This document shows, in pieces, positions 28,678 through 37,821 of a stretch of DNA of 64,000 nucleotides. The stretch lies in NCBI RefSeq assembly GCF_002224265.1, contig NZ_CP012881.1, forward strand, positions 558,001-622,000. The letters are read 5' to 3'. The position numbers and the translations under genes were made by a program. Source of the DNA: Vibrio vulnificus NBRC 15645 = ATCC 27562. Its GTDB lineage: Bacteria > Pseudomonadota > Gammaproteobacteria > Enterobacterales > Vibrionaceae. The first letter of the stretch is position 1. Each line of letters starts with the position of its first letter. A model generated the notes under the pieces. That model searched no databases and was not told the origin of the DNA. It was given only the letters and a program-made list of their open reading frames with translations.

Positions 28678-28716
28678 GCTATTTGGCGCTCGGCATTATC
28701 AAGGTGCCGTCTATTC

Positions 28717-29967
28717 CTATACCTCTGCCGAATGAAAACGCACTTTCGCGATAAAATGCGTACCGTCATCTTCCATGCTAAACGCCCAATCCATACGTTC
28801 ACAAATGCGCTCAACAATCACCAAGCCACATCCATAACCTGCGTTGTAAGTTTCATTGCCGTCATGTCGGTTCTGAATTTCAAAACAACACTGATGTAGC
28901 GCAATGTTGATACTGCCAACGCTATAGCTGAAAGCATTTTTGATGAGGTTATTAATGACGATGGTGATAAAGCTTTCTGGCGCTCGAACCTGGCTCGGCT
29001 GCGACAGATCAAGCGCATAACTCGAGCCCTGACGAGCAAACAAGGGCTCGAGCAACGCCAGTTGCTGTTCCAACGACTGCTGAAGATCGTAATTGCCAAA
29101 GTGATGTGGCTCTATCTCCGATTTACCCAACAACAAAAACGTCTCCGTCAGCACCTTCATTTCTTGACCCGCTTGATGCAGACGACGTATCGCTTTTTGC
29201 GCGACTTGGGGTTGCCCTTCCACTCGGCTAAGAATATCGGCGGACCCCTGAATCACCATAATCGGTGTCCGCAGCTCATGAGAAGCGAATCGGCTAAACT
29301 CCTGCTCACGTTGGAAAAATCCTGCGATATGATTTTTGCTGTCTAGCAGAGTCTGCTCAATATGGCGCGTTTCGCTGAACGTGGTATCGATGCTAAACGG
29401 CGGACAATCCGGTGGCATTTGACTAATTTTATGTTCAATTTCCGTCAAGGGTTTCGACAGAATGCGAACCATATACACCCCATAGAGCAGCATGGCGATG
29501 GAGAGTATGCCGCCCAACACAAAAGTCACTTGGTGCAAGGAGCTTTCATACTCATCCAGGTAATCATCCGAATCATCTTGGAAAACGATGTACATATTAC
29601 CAACACCGGAAGGATGAGCAAAAACGACAAAATGTTTGTCCTCTTCCCCTTGCAGGTATTCATAGAAACCTGGTTTGGAAAAAGCCAGCAGCCAGCTCGG
29701 TATCTCTTTCTCGCTCCAGTAACTATCAAACTCCTGCGGATTGGGTAACGGAGCTTGTTCCTGCAATGTTGCGTAATTCTCTTTGTACAGAGCGGCTTCT
29801 GTGTCTAACCAGTGATGCAAACTCAATACTTCCAGCTTATTTTCCGCCACATAGATCAAGCTCCAAAACAGCGAAAACATCAGAAAGGTCAGAACGCCAA
29901 AGCTCCAACGGATCTTGCGGTAAATACTGGGATAAGCGTTATGCTTTGAGTCGGTAACCTTGTCCAT
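28717..29967 (-). CDS. Sensor histidine kinase
   Basis: This membrane kinase has 416 residues. It has transmembrane segments at about 22-41 and 148-168, and a periplasmic sensor of about 105 residues rich in acidic and aromatic residues. The dimerisation helix contains FSRFASHELRTPI (His230), followed by the N box INNLIKNAF (Asn344). The G1 box is unusual: FEIQNRHDG in place of the DxGxG form; the G2 box GYGCGLVI is present. It is cotranscribed with its regulator, overlapping it by 29 bases. The target suggested by context is the divergent DUF5666 lipoprotein gene. Confidence 0.9.
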   Translation of the reverse strand: MDKVTDSKHNAYPSIYRKIRWSFGVLTFLMFSLFWSLIYVAENKLEVLSLHHWLDTEAALYKENYATLQEQAPLPNPQEFDSYWSEKEIPSWLLAFSKPGFYEYLQGEEDKHFVVFAHPSGVGNMYIVFQDDSDDYLDEYESSLHQVTFVLGGILSIAMLLYGVYMVRILSKPLTEIEHKISQMPPDCPPFSIDTTFSETRHIEQTLLDSKNHIAGFFQREQEFSRFASHELRTPIMVIQGSADILSRVEGQPQVAQKAIRRLHQAGQEMKVLTETFLLLGKSEIEPHHFGNYDLQQSLEQQLALLEPLFARQGSSYALDLSQPSQVRAPESFITIVINNLIKNAFSYSVGSINIALHQCCFEIQNRHDGNETYNAGYGCGLVIVERICERMDWAFSMEDDGTHFIAKVRFHSAEV

Positions 29968-30607
29968 GAATGGTCTCTAATCGTGATTCTGAAAAACCTT
30001 TGTCCAATGCGGTGCGCAAACCGTAAATGTGGCTACGCAGAGCATCACTCCCCGGTGGTTCATCGCCCCACACGCTTTCAATCACTTCAACGCGTGACAC
30101 GATTGCCGGTGCTCGCTTCATCAATAACGTCAAAATTCGCGTCTGAATACGGCTCAGTTTGATCAACTGACCTTGGCGTTCAACCTGCTCGGTTTTGACA
30201 TCTAAGGTGATGTCGGCAAATTTCAACACACCAATATCTTGTCTTGGCCCTCGGTTGGCCAATGCATGCAGTCGCAAGCTCAGTTCCTGCATCGCAAAAG
30301 GTTTCAATAGGTAATCATCGCCACCAGCAGTAAAGGCTGCGATTTTGTCATCCAACCCCTGTTTTGCGGTTAGAAATAGGATGGGCGTCCCACAAAGATA
30401 GTCTTCTCTGAGTTTTTTCACCGTACTGATGCCGTCCAGCTTTGGCATCATGATGTCCATGACAATCACATCGTAGTGGTTCGTTTCAATCAATCGCAGC
30501 GCCGCTTCACCATGATAAGCACAATCGATAATGATGCCTTCAAGCTCCAGGTAGTCGGCAATCGTTTCTGCCACATTGTGGTTATCATCCACTAACAAAA
30601 TTTTCAT
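29939..30607 (-). CDS. OmpR-family response regulator
   Basis: This 222-residue regulator has a receiver domain with Asp7/Asp8, phospho-acceptor Asp51 (VMDIMMPKLDG) and Lys102 (LLKPF). A winged-helix domain follows, ending RLETIHGQGYRLKA. It resembles the VprA/QseB branch, but I do not assign it a name. It diverges from the DUF5666 lipoprotein gene across a 91-base gap that contains 11-bp repeats. Confidence 0.92.
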   Translation of the reverse strand: MKILLVDDNHNVAETIADYLELEGIIIDCAYHGEAALRLIETNHYDVIVMDIMMPKLDGISTVKKLREDYLCGTPILFLTAKQGLDDKIAAFTAGGDDYLLKPFAMQELSLRLHALANRGPRQDIGVLKFADITLDVKTEQVERQGQLIKLSRIQTRILTLLMKRAPAIVSRVEVIESVWGDEPPGSDALRSHIYGLRTALDKGFSESRLETIHGQGYRLKA

Positions 30608-30619
30608 TCAGTTTTATCT

Positions 30620-30647
30620 CTTCACGATCGCTTCACATCTCATTTCC
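30620..30647. promoter_or_regulatory. Candidate response-regulator binding repeats between divergent genes
   Basis: CTTCAC occurs at 30620 and again at 30631, an 11-base period, with a weaker third unit (ATTTCC) at 30642. The block lies immediately upstream of the regulator gene and about 50 bases before the DUF5666 gene, so it could serve autoregulation and control of the divergent gene. Inference from spacing only. Confidence 0.42.
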
Positions 30648-30698
30648 TAACATGGCGAAAAACCAAACATCCACCATTCATATAGGGTACATATAGAG

Positions 30699-31892
30699 AT
30701 GAAGAAGCTGACTTTAGTAAGCGCGTTAACCTTAGTTTTATCGGCTTGTGGAGGAAGTAATAGTTCAACACCAGCACAACCCGATGTTGCTCCCAAAACA
30801 ATCACCGGTACCATTGACTCCGTAGACCCACAACACCGCTCTGTTGTCGTCAATGGGCACCAATATACCGTCGAGCAAGTATCGTATTCCTCGGCCAACA
30901 TTGAGTTAAGTGCACTGCAACCCAATATGATGATTCGCATCGCCCCAAACACCGGTGTGCAACGCGATTCCGCCAGCGGCCAAGCAGACACTTTTTCGGC
31001 GCAATTAGAGCCGACCATGACTGGGGTGATCAGCAACATCAACCCCACAGACCACAGTTTTCGCATTAATGGTGCGACGCTGACATTTGCTCAGCTCAGC
31101 CCAGAAATTACAAATGGCGACTGGGTCATGGTCTCTTCTCTTCCAACCGCCGATGCGGGATACAAAGTTCTGTCGGTCGTGAAGTTTGATGATCCCGCTC
31201 TGGTTGGCCATGTTGAAATCGAAGGTCGCATCAACAGCCTCGATGCCAACAGCGGCACATTTAAATTGGGCGCTGGCATCACAGTAAATTACGACAATGG
31301 TACCGTTATTGAACCGCTTCAACCACTTGAAAACGGTCAATGGGTAGAAATTGAAGGCCAATTTGCCAATAACGTGTTTGCCGCCAACGAGATTGAGATC
31401 GAATCTTACGATAACCTTGATGACGACAACGAAATCGAAGGCATTGTCACTTGGGTGGCGGGTGACCAATCACAGTTCGAGTTGAACTACCGTGGCATGT
31501 TTACCGTCGATGCGCACACTCGCTTTGAAGATGGCCACAAAGGTCTATTGGTCGCAGGGGCAGAAGTGGAAGTCACCGCACAATCAGGTGCAAGCAACGA
31601 GCTGCTTGCGCGTGTGGTGGAGTTTGACGAACAAGATCACGACAGCAATTGGAACGATCACGAGTTTGACTGCGATGGCACAGTGAATCTATATAGTGCT
31701 GAGCAGCGCTCTATCACCATGGTGTGTTACGATGACGGCGTTAATCTTGGTGAGAAAGTGATCTATATTGATGCCAATACGCGCTTTGAACACATCCAAG
31801 AGTCGGAGCTGCAAGGTGCACGTATTGAGGCCGAAGGCATCATGTTGAATCAACAACACATCGCACGAGAAATTGAACGCGATATCGATTAA
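30699..31892 (+). CDS. DUF5666-containing lipoprotein
   Basis: This 397-residue lipoprotein has the signal MKKLTLVSALTLVLSACGGS (LSAC lipobox). The mature part consists of about four repeated beta-barrel-like units of 60-80 residues (for example ITGTIDSVDPQHRSVVVNG, MTGVISNINPTDHSFRING and IEGRINSLDANSGTFKLGAG), which is the DUF5666 pattern. It is very acidic toward the C-terminus. The function of the family is unknown; the unit resembles an OB-type ligand-binding domain. It diverges from a two-component system that may regulate it. Confidence 0.88.
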   Translation: MKKLTLVSALTLVLSACGGSNSSTPAQPDVAPKTITGTIDSVDPQHRSVVVNGHQYTVEQVSYSSANIELSALQPNMMIRIAPNTGVQRDSASGQADTFSAQLEPTMTGVISNINPTDHSFRINGATLTFAQLSPEITNGDWVMVSSLPTADAGYKVLSVVKFDDPALVGHVEIEGRINSLDANSGTFKLGAGITVNYDNGTVIEPLQPLENGQWVEIEGQFANNVFAANEIEIESYDNLDDDNEIEGIVTWVAGDQSQFELNYRGMFTVDAHTRFEDGHKGLLVAGAEVEVTAQSGASNELLARVVEFDEQDHDSNWNDHEFDCDGTVNLYSAEQRSITMVCYDDGVNLGEKVIYIDANTRFEHIQESELQGARIEAEGIMLNQQHIAREIERDID

Positions 31893-31947
31893 TCCGCGTT
31901 GATATTGTGCTGCAGATGAGTGGTTGACATCGTCATCACGTAATCGC

Positions 31948-31977
31948 AAAAAGGCAGAGGAAAACCTCTGCCTTTTT
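31948..31977 (+). terminator. Terminator after the DUF5666 gene
   Basis: AAAAAGGCAGAGG and CCTCTGCCTTTTT form a 13-bp stem on an AAAA loop and carry T tracts on both strands. It could also back up the convergent nupC transcript. Confidence 0.93.
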
Positions 31978-32015
31978 CTTATTTATCAAAATGATAGTGT
32001 ATAAAAACAAATAAT

Positions 32016-32064
32016 GACAGTACGATGCTTCACTTTGTCCAGAAGCGCGTAAGCATCGACTGTC
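32016..32064 (-). terminator. Long hairpin after the nucleoside transporter gene
   Basis: AAGCATCG-ACTGTC and GACAGT-A-CGATGCTT make a 14-bp stem with one bulge around a 20-base loop. Read on the minus strand it is followed by ATTATTTGTTTTT, so it is a plausible but imperfect terminator. Confidence 0.5.
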
Positions 32065-32081
32065 ATCTGTTTTCTTATCGC

Positions 32082-33281
32082 TTACAGGCTTAAAATCACG
32101 CCCGCAATCGATGCGCTCATCAAGTTCGCCAAGACACCTGCGGTAATTGCACGGAAGCCGTACTTCGAAATGAACGAGCGTTTCTCAGGCACCAAGCTAC
32201 CCAAACCACCGATCAACATCGCCATTGTGGAGATGTTAGCAAAACCACACAGAGCAAAAGTCACGATCGCTTGCGAGTGTGCACTCAGTTCTTGTTTCAC
32301 TTGCATGAGCTGAATAAACGCTACGAATTCGTTTACCACAATCTTATTGCCGATCAGAGAACCCGCGGTAATGGCTTCATGCCATGGAATCCCCAACAAC
32401 CAAGCGACTGGCGCGAACAGGTAACCTAAAATCAACTCAAAACTGAGAGAGATGCCAAACCAACTGCCGACCCAGCCCAAAAGGCCATTCAGCAGTGCAA
32501 TCACGCTGACAAACGCCAGTAAGGTTGCCCCTACCGCTACCGCGATACGCAAGCCCGACATCGCACCGTCAGCCATCGCTTCCACCACGTTGGTCGCTTT
32601 TGGCATCTCAACGTTTTCCATCTGCACATCTTCCGCCTGAGCTTCAGTTTCAGGCATCAAGATTTTGGCCATCAAAAGACCAGCAGGTGCCGACATAAAT
32701 GCCGCAGCAATCAGGTAGTTCAGTTCCACACCCAAAGAGGCGTAACCCACTAAGGTACCGCCTGCTACTGAAGCAAGGCCACAGGTCATGACGGCGAAGA
32801 ACTGCGAGTCACTCATGTGCTTTAAGTAAGGTTTAACCACCAACGGGGCTTCAATCATGCCAACGAAGATGTTAGCGGTTGCAGAAAGCGATTCAGCGCG
32901 GCCAGTCCCTAACAACTTTTGTAGGGCGCCACCAATCAAGTTGATTACTTTCGGCATCAATCCAATATGGTAAAGGCCTGAGATCAAGGCAGAGAAGAAG
33001 ATGATGATACCAAGAACGTTAATCGCGAAAGTAAAACCGCCGGTTGCCAAACCGCCGAACAGAAAAGCGATGCCTTCCTGCCCATAGTTAATCAAATTGG
33101 AAACCGCGCCCGTCACGCCATTTAGCGCATTTTTACCCGCAGGCACATACAGTACCAACAACGCAAAGGCCACTTGCAATGCAAACGCCAATCCTACCGT
33201 TTTAAGACGGATATTTTTTCTATTGGTAGAAAGCAGCCAAGCAAAAAGCAAAATGGCTACGACACCCAAGAGTGAGTTCAT
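32082..33281 (-). CDS. NupC-family nucleoside transporter
   Basis: This concentrative nucleoside transporter (CNT family) of 399 residues has about ten hydrophobic segments. The family stretch GIPWHEAITAGSLIGNKIVVNEFVAF carries the substrate- and ion-binding helix, and GFANISTMAMLIGGLGSLVPEKR follows it. Import is driven by the proton or sodium gradient. It is a single gene. A CRP-like site and a palindrome lie upstream, fitting the catabolite control known for nucleoside uptake in enteric bacteria. Confidence 0.95.
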   Translation of the reverse strand: MNSLLGVVAILLFAWLLSTNRKNIRLKTVGLAFALQVAFALLVLYVPAGKNALNGVTGAVSNLINYGQEGIAFLFGGLATGGFTFAINVLGIIIFFSALISGLYHIGLMPKVINLIGGALQKLLGTGRAESLSATANIFVGMIEAPLVVKPYLKHMSDSQFFAVMTCGLASVAGGTLVGYASLGVELNYLIAAAFMSAPAGLLMAKILMPETEAQAEDVQMENVEMPKATNVVEAMADGAMSGLRIAVAVGATLLAFVSVIALLNGLLGWVGSWFGISLSFELILGYLFAPVAWLLGIPWHEAITAGSLIGNKIVVNEFVAFIQLMQVKQELSAHSQAIVTFALCGFANISTMAMLIGGLGSLVPEKRSFISKYGFRAITAGVLANLMSASIAGVILSL

Positions 33282-33449
33282 AGTGATTATTTCCAGAGAG
33301 GGGGAACAAGGAAGGCGCGGATTGTATTACCAGTCTCGTAAGATGCAAGTCGAGAATGTTAACAAGGTGGTTCATTAGAAAAACGCAATAAAACCAAAGA
33401 ACTTAACTCATTGAATAAAAACAAGATAAACGTTTGCCTTGTTTTATTG

Positions 33450-33463
33450 TTTCCATATGGAAA
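33450..33463. promoter_or_regulatory. Perfect 14-bp palindrome upstream of the nucleoside transporter gene
   Basis: TTTCCATATGGAAA is a perfect palindrome, followed 7 bases later by the related TTTCTGGAAA. It lies in the 224-base gap before the transporter gene, about 170 bases from its start. Operator-like; the protein that would bind it is unknown. Confidence 0.4.
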
Positions 33464-33489
33464 ATATGTTTCTGGAAATAGAAAATATT

Positions 33490-33505
33490 TGTGACTCAAA
33501 TCACT
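33490..33505. promoter_or_regulatory. Candidate CRP site
   Basis: TGTGA-CTCAAA-TCACT differs from the CRP consensus TGTGA-N6-TCACA at one base. It lies just past the LysR gene stop, about 210 bases from the transporter start codon. Confidence 0.55.
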
Positions 33506-34450
33506 CTAATCGGGAAAGCTGACATAGGGCTCAAGCTGTTTGTCCCAATGACACGGCGTACCGATTTTTTGTTTAATGAAATCGATGACAGCAGAGGTTT
33601 TTTTCGGCATATGCTGGCGGCTAGGATACACAGCATAAAATGGCATTTCCTGATTCGCGCGCCAATCTGGCAACAGTTGAATCAGTTTCCCAGTTCTAAA
33701 TTCATCACCGAGCAAGTAGGTCGCCAGATAGCCAATTCCCCACCCAGAGATCGCCGCATCGCGAACCGCCTCAGCCAGATCGACCGAATAATTACCCGAT
33801 ACCTTAACGCTAAGGTGCTCTCCTTGGCGACGAAACGCCCAACTGGTGTAGTCACGCTCCCAGCTTCGGTAAATCAGGCAGTTGTGATTGGCGAGATCGT
33901 TGGGCTCTTTCGGTGCATCATGCTGCAACAAATAGTCCGGAGACGCCGCGACAACAAACTGACAATCCGCTAAGCGCTGAGCAATGTAGCCTTCTGGTAA
34001 ATGCTCATGGTTGGTGATCCACAAGTCTAACCCTTCTTGCAGCATGTCGACTTTGTAATCAAACAAGTGCATTTCCACTTGCAGTAGCGGGTATTTCTGC
34101 CGCAGCTCATCAATGGCCGGGAGAATATGCAAAGTACCAAAGGATTGCGACAGGCCAATTCGTACTAAACCGGCAATTTCATCGCGCTGGCTCTCCATTT
34201 CATATTGCGCGTTATTCACCGCCTGCACCACTTGCTGGCAATGGTGATAGAAGGCCAATCCGGCTTCAGTCGGTGTAAAGCTGCGCGTGGTGCGTTGGAT
34301 CAACTTGATCCCCAATGATGCTTCGAGTTGTGCCAGTTGCTTACTGACATGAGAAACCGACACCGCTAAGCTCTTAGCTGCAGAAGTGAAGTTTTGATGT
34401 TTGACGAGGGCGGCAAAAACCACCATTTGTGCTGCGCGTTCAGATAACAT
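33506..34450 (-). CDS. LysR-family transcriptional regulator
   Basis: This 314-residue regulator has an N-terminal winged helix-turn-helix (FTSAAKSLAVSVSHVSKQLAQLE) and a periplasmic-binding-protein-like effector domain (from about residue 90). It resembles the CrgA/DsdC-like branch of one-domain-per-monomer LysR proteins. It lies 45 bases downstream of mltB; a hairpin separates them. The target is not evident: no divergent partner gene is present. Confidence 0.92.
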   Translation of the reverse strand: MLSERAAQMVVFAALVKHQNFTSAAKSLAVSVSHVSKQLAQLEASLGIKLIQRTTRSFTPTEAGLAFYHHCQQVVQAVNNAQYEMESQRDEIAGLVRIGLSQSFGTLHILPAIDELRQKYPLLQVEMHLFDYKVDMLQEGLDLWITNHEHLPEGYIAQRLADCQFVVAASPDYLLQHDAPKEPNDLANHNCLIYRSWERDYTSWAFRRQGEHLSVKVSGNYSVDLAEAVRDAAISGWGIGYLATYLLGDEFRTGKLIQLLPDWRANQEMPFYAVYPSRQHMPKKTSAVIDFIKQKIGTPCHWDKQLEPYVSFPD

Positions 34451-34463
34451 GTTTATCGCTGTT

Positions 34464-34487
34464 GGCTTGTGGCTAACGCCACAAGCC
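34464..34487. other. Hairpin between mltB and the LysR gene
   Basis: GGCTTGTGGC and GCCACAAGCC form a 10-bp stem with a TAAC loop. There is no T tract on either side, so it may shape mRNA stability or partial termination. Confidence 0.5.
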
Positions 34488-34495
34488 GAATTGAA

Positions 34496-35467
34496 TTAAT
34501 TTTTGATGCGGTCAGCCAAATGGCTCACTGCCAGTGCAAAGTAATGCGAGCGATTCCACTTCATCAACACATTGTAGTTGTTGTAGACCAGATAAGCGCG
34601 GCCATTCTCATCATCAGGCATCACTAACCAAGCTTTAATGTCTTCGTTTAGCTTAGGTAACGGGCGACCATTGATGCTGGTAATACCCAGTTTTTTCCAT
34701 TCCTGTAGGTATTTGCCTTTCGCCTCTTCTCGCCCTTCCAGCTCAAGATCAAACCCTTTAGGTACGCGTACTTGGCGACCCCAAGTGTATTTGTCATCCC
34801 AACCAGATTGGCTGAGGTAACTGGCTGTTGAAGCAAACACATCGGCTTTGGTGTTCCAGATGTCTTTCTTGCCATCACCGTTGCCGTCTGCCGCATAGGC
34901 AAGGAAAGAGCTTGGCATAAACTGACACTGCCCCATCGCGCCTGCCCAAGATCCTTTGAAGTTTTCAAACTCTATATGGCCTTGGTCTAAGATTTTCAGC
35001 GCGGCCATGGTTTCGGCACGAAAGAAAGCTTCCCGACGCCCTTCATAGGCCATGGTTGATAAAGCATCAACCACAGGGAAATTGCCGGTGAACTTACCAA
35101 AGTTACTTTCGACGCCCCAAAGCGCGACGATAAAGCGTGCTTGTACGCCATAGCGATCCGCAATCTGGCTTAATTCGGTGTAGTGTTTTTCATAGAGATC
35201 TTTGGCTTGTTTCACTTTCCAATCCGGCACCGCACGAGGAAGATATTCATCCAGCGTTTGCTTTTTCTCCGGTTGGTTGCGATCGGCTTTCACCGCTCGT
35301 GGCTTAAATTGCACATCGCGAAAGGCTTGCTCTATGGTTTGAGCCGAAATACCTTCTTCTGCCGCTTGGGCTTTTAAACGCTCAAGATACTGCTCAAAGC
35401 TTTCAGTGTTTGCCCACGCCGATGAACAAAGTCCGATGCTGAGTATCGCGGTTACCAATTTTTTCAA
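34496..35467 (-). CDS. mltB: Lytic murein transglycosylase B-type
   Basis: This periplasmic enzyme cleaves peptidoglycan glycan strands, forming 1,6-anhydro-MurNAc ends. It has 323 residues from the chosen start. The catalytic glutamate lies in ALWGVESNFG (Glu120), and the conserved WAGAMGQCQFMPSSF and DGNGDGKKDIW follow. The start is TTG 35467: the AAGGAGGA ribosome site lies just before it, and the signal peptide (LKKLVTAILSIGLCSSAWA) begins there; an upstream TTG would place the ribosome site inside the gene. No lipobox is visible, so it is probably soluble. Confidence 0.93.
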   Translation of the reverse strand: MKKLVTAILSIGLCSSAWANTESFEQYLERLKAQAAEEGISAQTIEQAFRDVQFKPRAVKADRNQPEKKQTLDEYLPRAVPDWKVKQAKDLYEKHYTELSQIADRYGVQARFIVALWGVESNFGKFTGNFPVVDALSTMAYEGRREAFFRAETMAALKILDQGHIEFENFKGSWAGAMGQCQFMPSSFLAYAADGNGDGKKDIWNTKADVFASTASYLSQSGWDDKYTWGRQVRVPKGFDLELEGREEAKGKYLQEWKKLGITSINGRPLPKLNEDIKAWLVMPDDENGRAYLVYNNYNVLMKWNRSHYFALAVSHLADRIKN

Positions 35468-35518
35468 ATAGTCCTCCTTGAGCAATCGAGCTGACCTACT
35501 TCACAAGGCGTTTAAACC

Positions 35519-35800
35519 TTAGTCTTCTTTCTGCTGCGCTTTACGCTCTTTATGTTGTTGTAATAGATTTTCTGGCGGAGGTGGCAGTTGCAAGAAAAAG
35601 CCCTCGTTGTTGAGCGATTCTTTTACTTTTTCAATGTTCACTAATGCCAAACTACGCCCTTCAAGATTCACCGTCATCACATGAGAAGGCTTACCGAACA
35701 TCTGCATTAATGTGTCAGGAACCTGTGAAAAATCATCTTTTTTTGGGATGTAAAGATATGTGCCTTCTTTCTTAGAACTTTTATAGATAGAACAAAGCAT
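35519..35800 (-). CDS. ycgL: YcgL-family protein
   Basis: This 93-residue protein of the YcgL family begins [18 protein letters not shown] and contains [19 protein letters not shown]. Its molecular function is not established. It diverges from minC, as in many gammaproteobacteria, where ycgL neighbours the min operon. The 175-base gap to minC carries the divergent promoters. Confidence 0.95.
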   Translation of the reverse strand: MLCSIYKSSKKEGTYLYIPKKDDFSQVPDTLMQMFGKPSHVMTVNLEGRSLALVNIEKVKESLNNEGFFLQLPPPPENLLQQHKERKAQQKED

Positions 35801-35975
35801 GACAAGCCTTTTGTGCTGATTTTCGCGTTTGACACGCGAAATTTAATTTAAACCTAATTTTTTAGACGAAATCACTTATTTGACAGCAAGAGAACTTGCT
35901 GCGTATTGGGATGAAATATAACATGACAGCCTTAGTAAAAGACAACGCTCTTTCAACAAAGGCAAGAAGTATCTA

Positions 35976-36638
35976 ATGTCTCACTCTCCAGACCTAAAAG
36001 GTAGCAGCTTTACGTTATCGGTTCTGCACCTTTGCAACAACTCGGTCGACACGGCTATCGAATTTGTCCAAGAAAAAGTTGAGCAAGCGCCCGCTTTTTT
36101 CGCGGCTGCACCTGTTGTGATCAATATCGCCAACGTTGAAGGCGACCTCGATTTTGTCGCGCTAAAACAAGGCATATCACAAGCCGGTTTTATTCCTGTT
36201 GGCATTACTGGAGCTAAAGATAAACGAACCCAGAATCTGGCTTCCGATGCTGGGTTTGCCATCATGTCGGCCAGCAAATCGCCAACGCAGGCTCCTGCAA
36301 AGATGGCTCCGACCAAAATTGTTCGCACCCCTATTCGTTCTGGCCAGCAAATTTACGCTAAAGACGGGGATTTGGTCATTCTTAGTCACGTCAGTGCGGG
36401 GGCCGAAGTTATCGCCGATGGATCGATCCATATTCACGGCACCTTACGTGGCCGAGCGATTGCCGGGGCAAGCGGCCAAAAGGAAGCACGAATTATTTGC
36501 CATGACTTGCAAGCAGAGCTGATCTCAATTGCGGGCAACTACTGGCTCAGTGACCAAATTGAACGCCAATTTTGGCAGCAAAAAGTGATGTTGAGCTTGG
36601 TGGACGAATCACTCCATCTCGAAGCGCTCACTCAGTAA
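35976..36638 (+). CDS. minC: Septum site-determining protein MinC
   Basis: MinC inhibits FtsZ polymerisation away from midcell. It has 220 residues, with the N-terminal FtsZ-interacting domain (about 1-105) and the C-terminal beta-helix that binds MinD ([35 protein letters not shown]). It is the first gene of minCDE, 22 bases before minD. Confidence 0.98.
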   Translation: MSHSPDLKGSSFTLSVLHLCNNSVDTAIEFVQEKVEQAPAFFAAAPVVINIANVEGDLDFVALKQGISQAGFIPVGITGAKDKRTQNLASDAGFAIMSASKSPTQAPAKMAPTKIVRTPIRSGQQIYAKDGDLVILSHVSAGAEVIADGSIHIHGTLRGRAIAGASGQKEARIICHDLQAELISIAGNYWLSDQIERQFWQQKVMLSLVDESLHLEALTQ

Positions 36639-36660
36639 AGAATTAAAAGGAAATCACACA

Positions 36661-37473
36661 ATGGCACGCATTATTGTTGTTACTTCGGGTAAAGGCGGGG
36701 TTGGCAAAACCACGTCCAGCGCCGCGATTGCTTCAGGCCTTGCGCTGAAAGGAAAAAAGACAGCGGTTATCGATTTTGATATCGGCCTACGTAACCTAGA
36801 TTTGATCATGGGCTGTGAACGTCGTGTGGTCTATGACTTTGTTAACGTGATTAATGGCGAAGCGACGCTCAATCAGGCGATGATCAAAGACAAACGCGTC
36901 GACAACTTATTCATTTTGCCCGCTTCTCAAACGCGCGATAAAGATGCGTTGACCAAAGAAGGGGTCAAACGTGTGTTGGATGAGCTCGATGAGATGGGCT
37001 TTGATTTTGTCATCTGTGATTCACCAGCGGGCATCGAGCAAGGTGCGTTAATGGCGCTATACTTTGCAGATGAAGCAATTGTCACCACTAACCCAGAAGT
37101 CTCTTCTGTGCGAGATTCAGACCGTATCTTGGGGATTTTGGATTCGAAATCTCTGCGTGCAGAACAAGGGCTTGAGCCGGTCAAGCAGCATCTCTTGTTG
37201 ACCCGTTACAATCCTGCTCGCGTGAATCTTGGCGAAATGCTGAGCGTTGAAGACGTCGAAGAAATTCTGCATATTTCTCTGCTTGGTGTCATTCCTGAGA
37301 GCCAAGCGGTACTGAATGCTTCGAACAAAGGCGTGCCCGTGATTTTTGATGAAAACACCGATGCTGGCATGGCCTATTCAGACACAGTTGATCGCCTACT
37401 GGGTAATCAAGTGGATTTTCGTTTCCTTACTGAGGAGAAGAAAGGACTGTTTAAACGACTGTTTGGAGGCTAA
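36661..37473 (+). CDS. minD: Septum site-determining ATPase MinD
   Basis: MinD is a membrane-associated ATPase that recruits MinC and oscillates under MinE control. It has 270 residues, a deviant Walker A motif GKGGVGKTT near the N-terminus, and a C-terminal amphipathic membrane-targeting helix ([13 protein letters not shown]). A TAAAAGGAAATC ribosome region precedes it. Two bases separate it from minE. Confidence 0.99.
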   Translation: MARIIVVTSGKGGVGKTTSSAAIASGLALKGKKTAVIDFDIGLRNLDLIMGCERRVVYDFVNVINGEATLNQAMIKDKRVDNLFILPASQTRDKDALTKEGVKRVLDELDEMGFDFVICDSPAGIEQGALMALYFADEAIVTTNPEVSSVRDSDRILGILDSKSLRAEQGLEPVKQHLLLTRYNPARVNLGEMLSVEDVEEILHISLLGVIPESQAVLNASNKGVPVIFDENTDAGMAYSDTVDRLLGNQVDFRFLTEEKKGLFKRLFGG

Positions 37474-37475
37474 AT

Positions 37476-37739
37476 ATGTCACTGCTTGAGTTTTTCCGCC
37501 CACAAAAAAAGACCTCTGCAAGCCTCGCTAAAGAGCGTTTACAGATCATCGTCGCCGAGCGCCGCAGCCAAAATGATCCTGCGCCTTCATACTTGCCACA
37601 GCTGAAAGAAGACATTCTTAAGGTAATCAGCAAATACGTTGCGATTGATCCGTCGATGGTCGATCTCACATTTGAGCATAAAGATGACGACATTTCCGTC
37701 TTGGAATTGAACGTGAAACTACCAGACGAAGAAAAGTAA
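37476..37739 (+). CDS. minE: Cell division topological specificity factor MinE
   Basis: MinE stimulates MinD ATPase and restricts MinCD to the poles. The 87-residue protein has the N-terminal membrane/anti-MinCD segment ([25 protein letters not shown]) shortened here to its first part, [10 protein letters not shown], and the dimerisation domain ending [10 protein letters not shown]. It is the last gene of minCDE. Confidence 0.99.
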   Translation: MSLLEFFRPQKKTSASLAKERLQIIVAERRSQNDPAPSYLPQLKEDILKVISKYVAIDPSMVDLTFEHKDDDISVLELNVKLPDEEK

Positions 37740-37761
37740 CCTCTCTTTCATCGGATAGAAA

Positions 37762-37789
37762 AACAGACGGCTGAGACCGTCTGTTTTTA
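37762..37789 (+). terminator. Terminator of minCDE
   Basis: AACAGACGG and CCGTCTGTT form a 9-bp stem with a six-base loop, followed by TTTTAT. Confidence 0.92.
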
Positions 37790-37821
37790 TTTATCCATAA
37801 AGCAAATGCTTCTAGCGTGCT

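Noticed and set aside
33491..33973. Plus-strand open frame of 160 codons
   Set aside because: Antisense to the LysR gene, with no ribosome site or recognisable protein.
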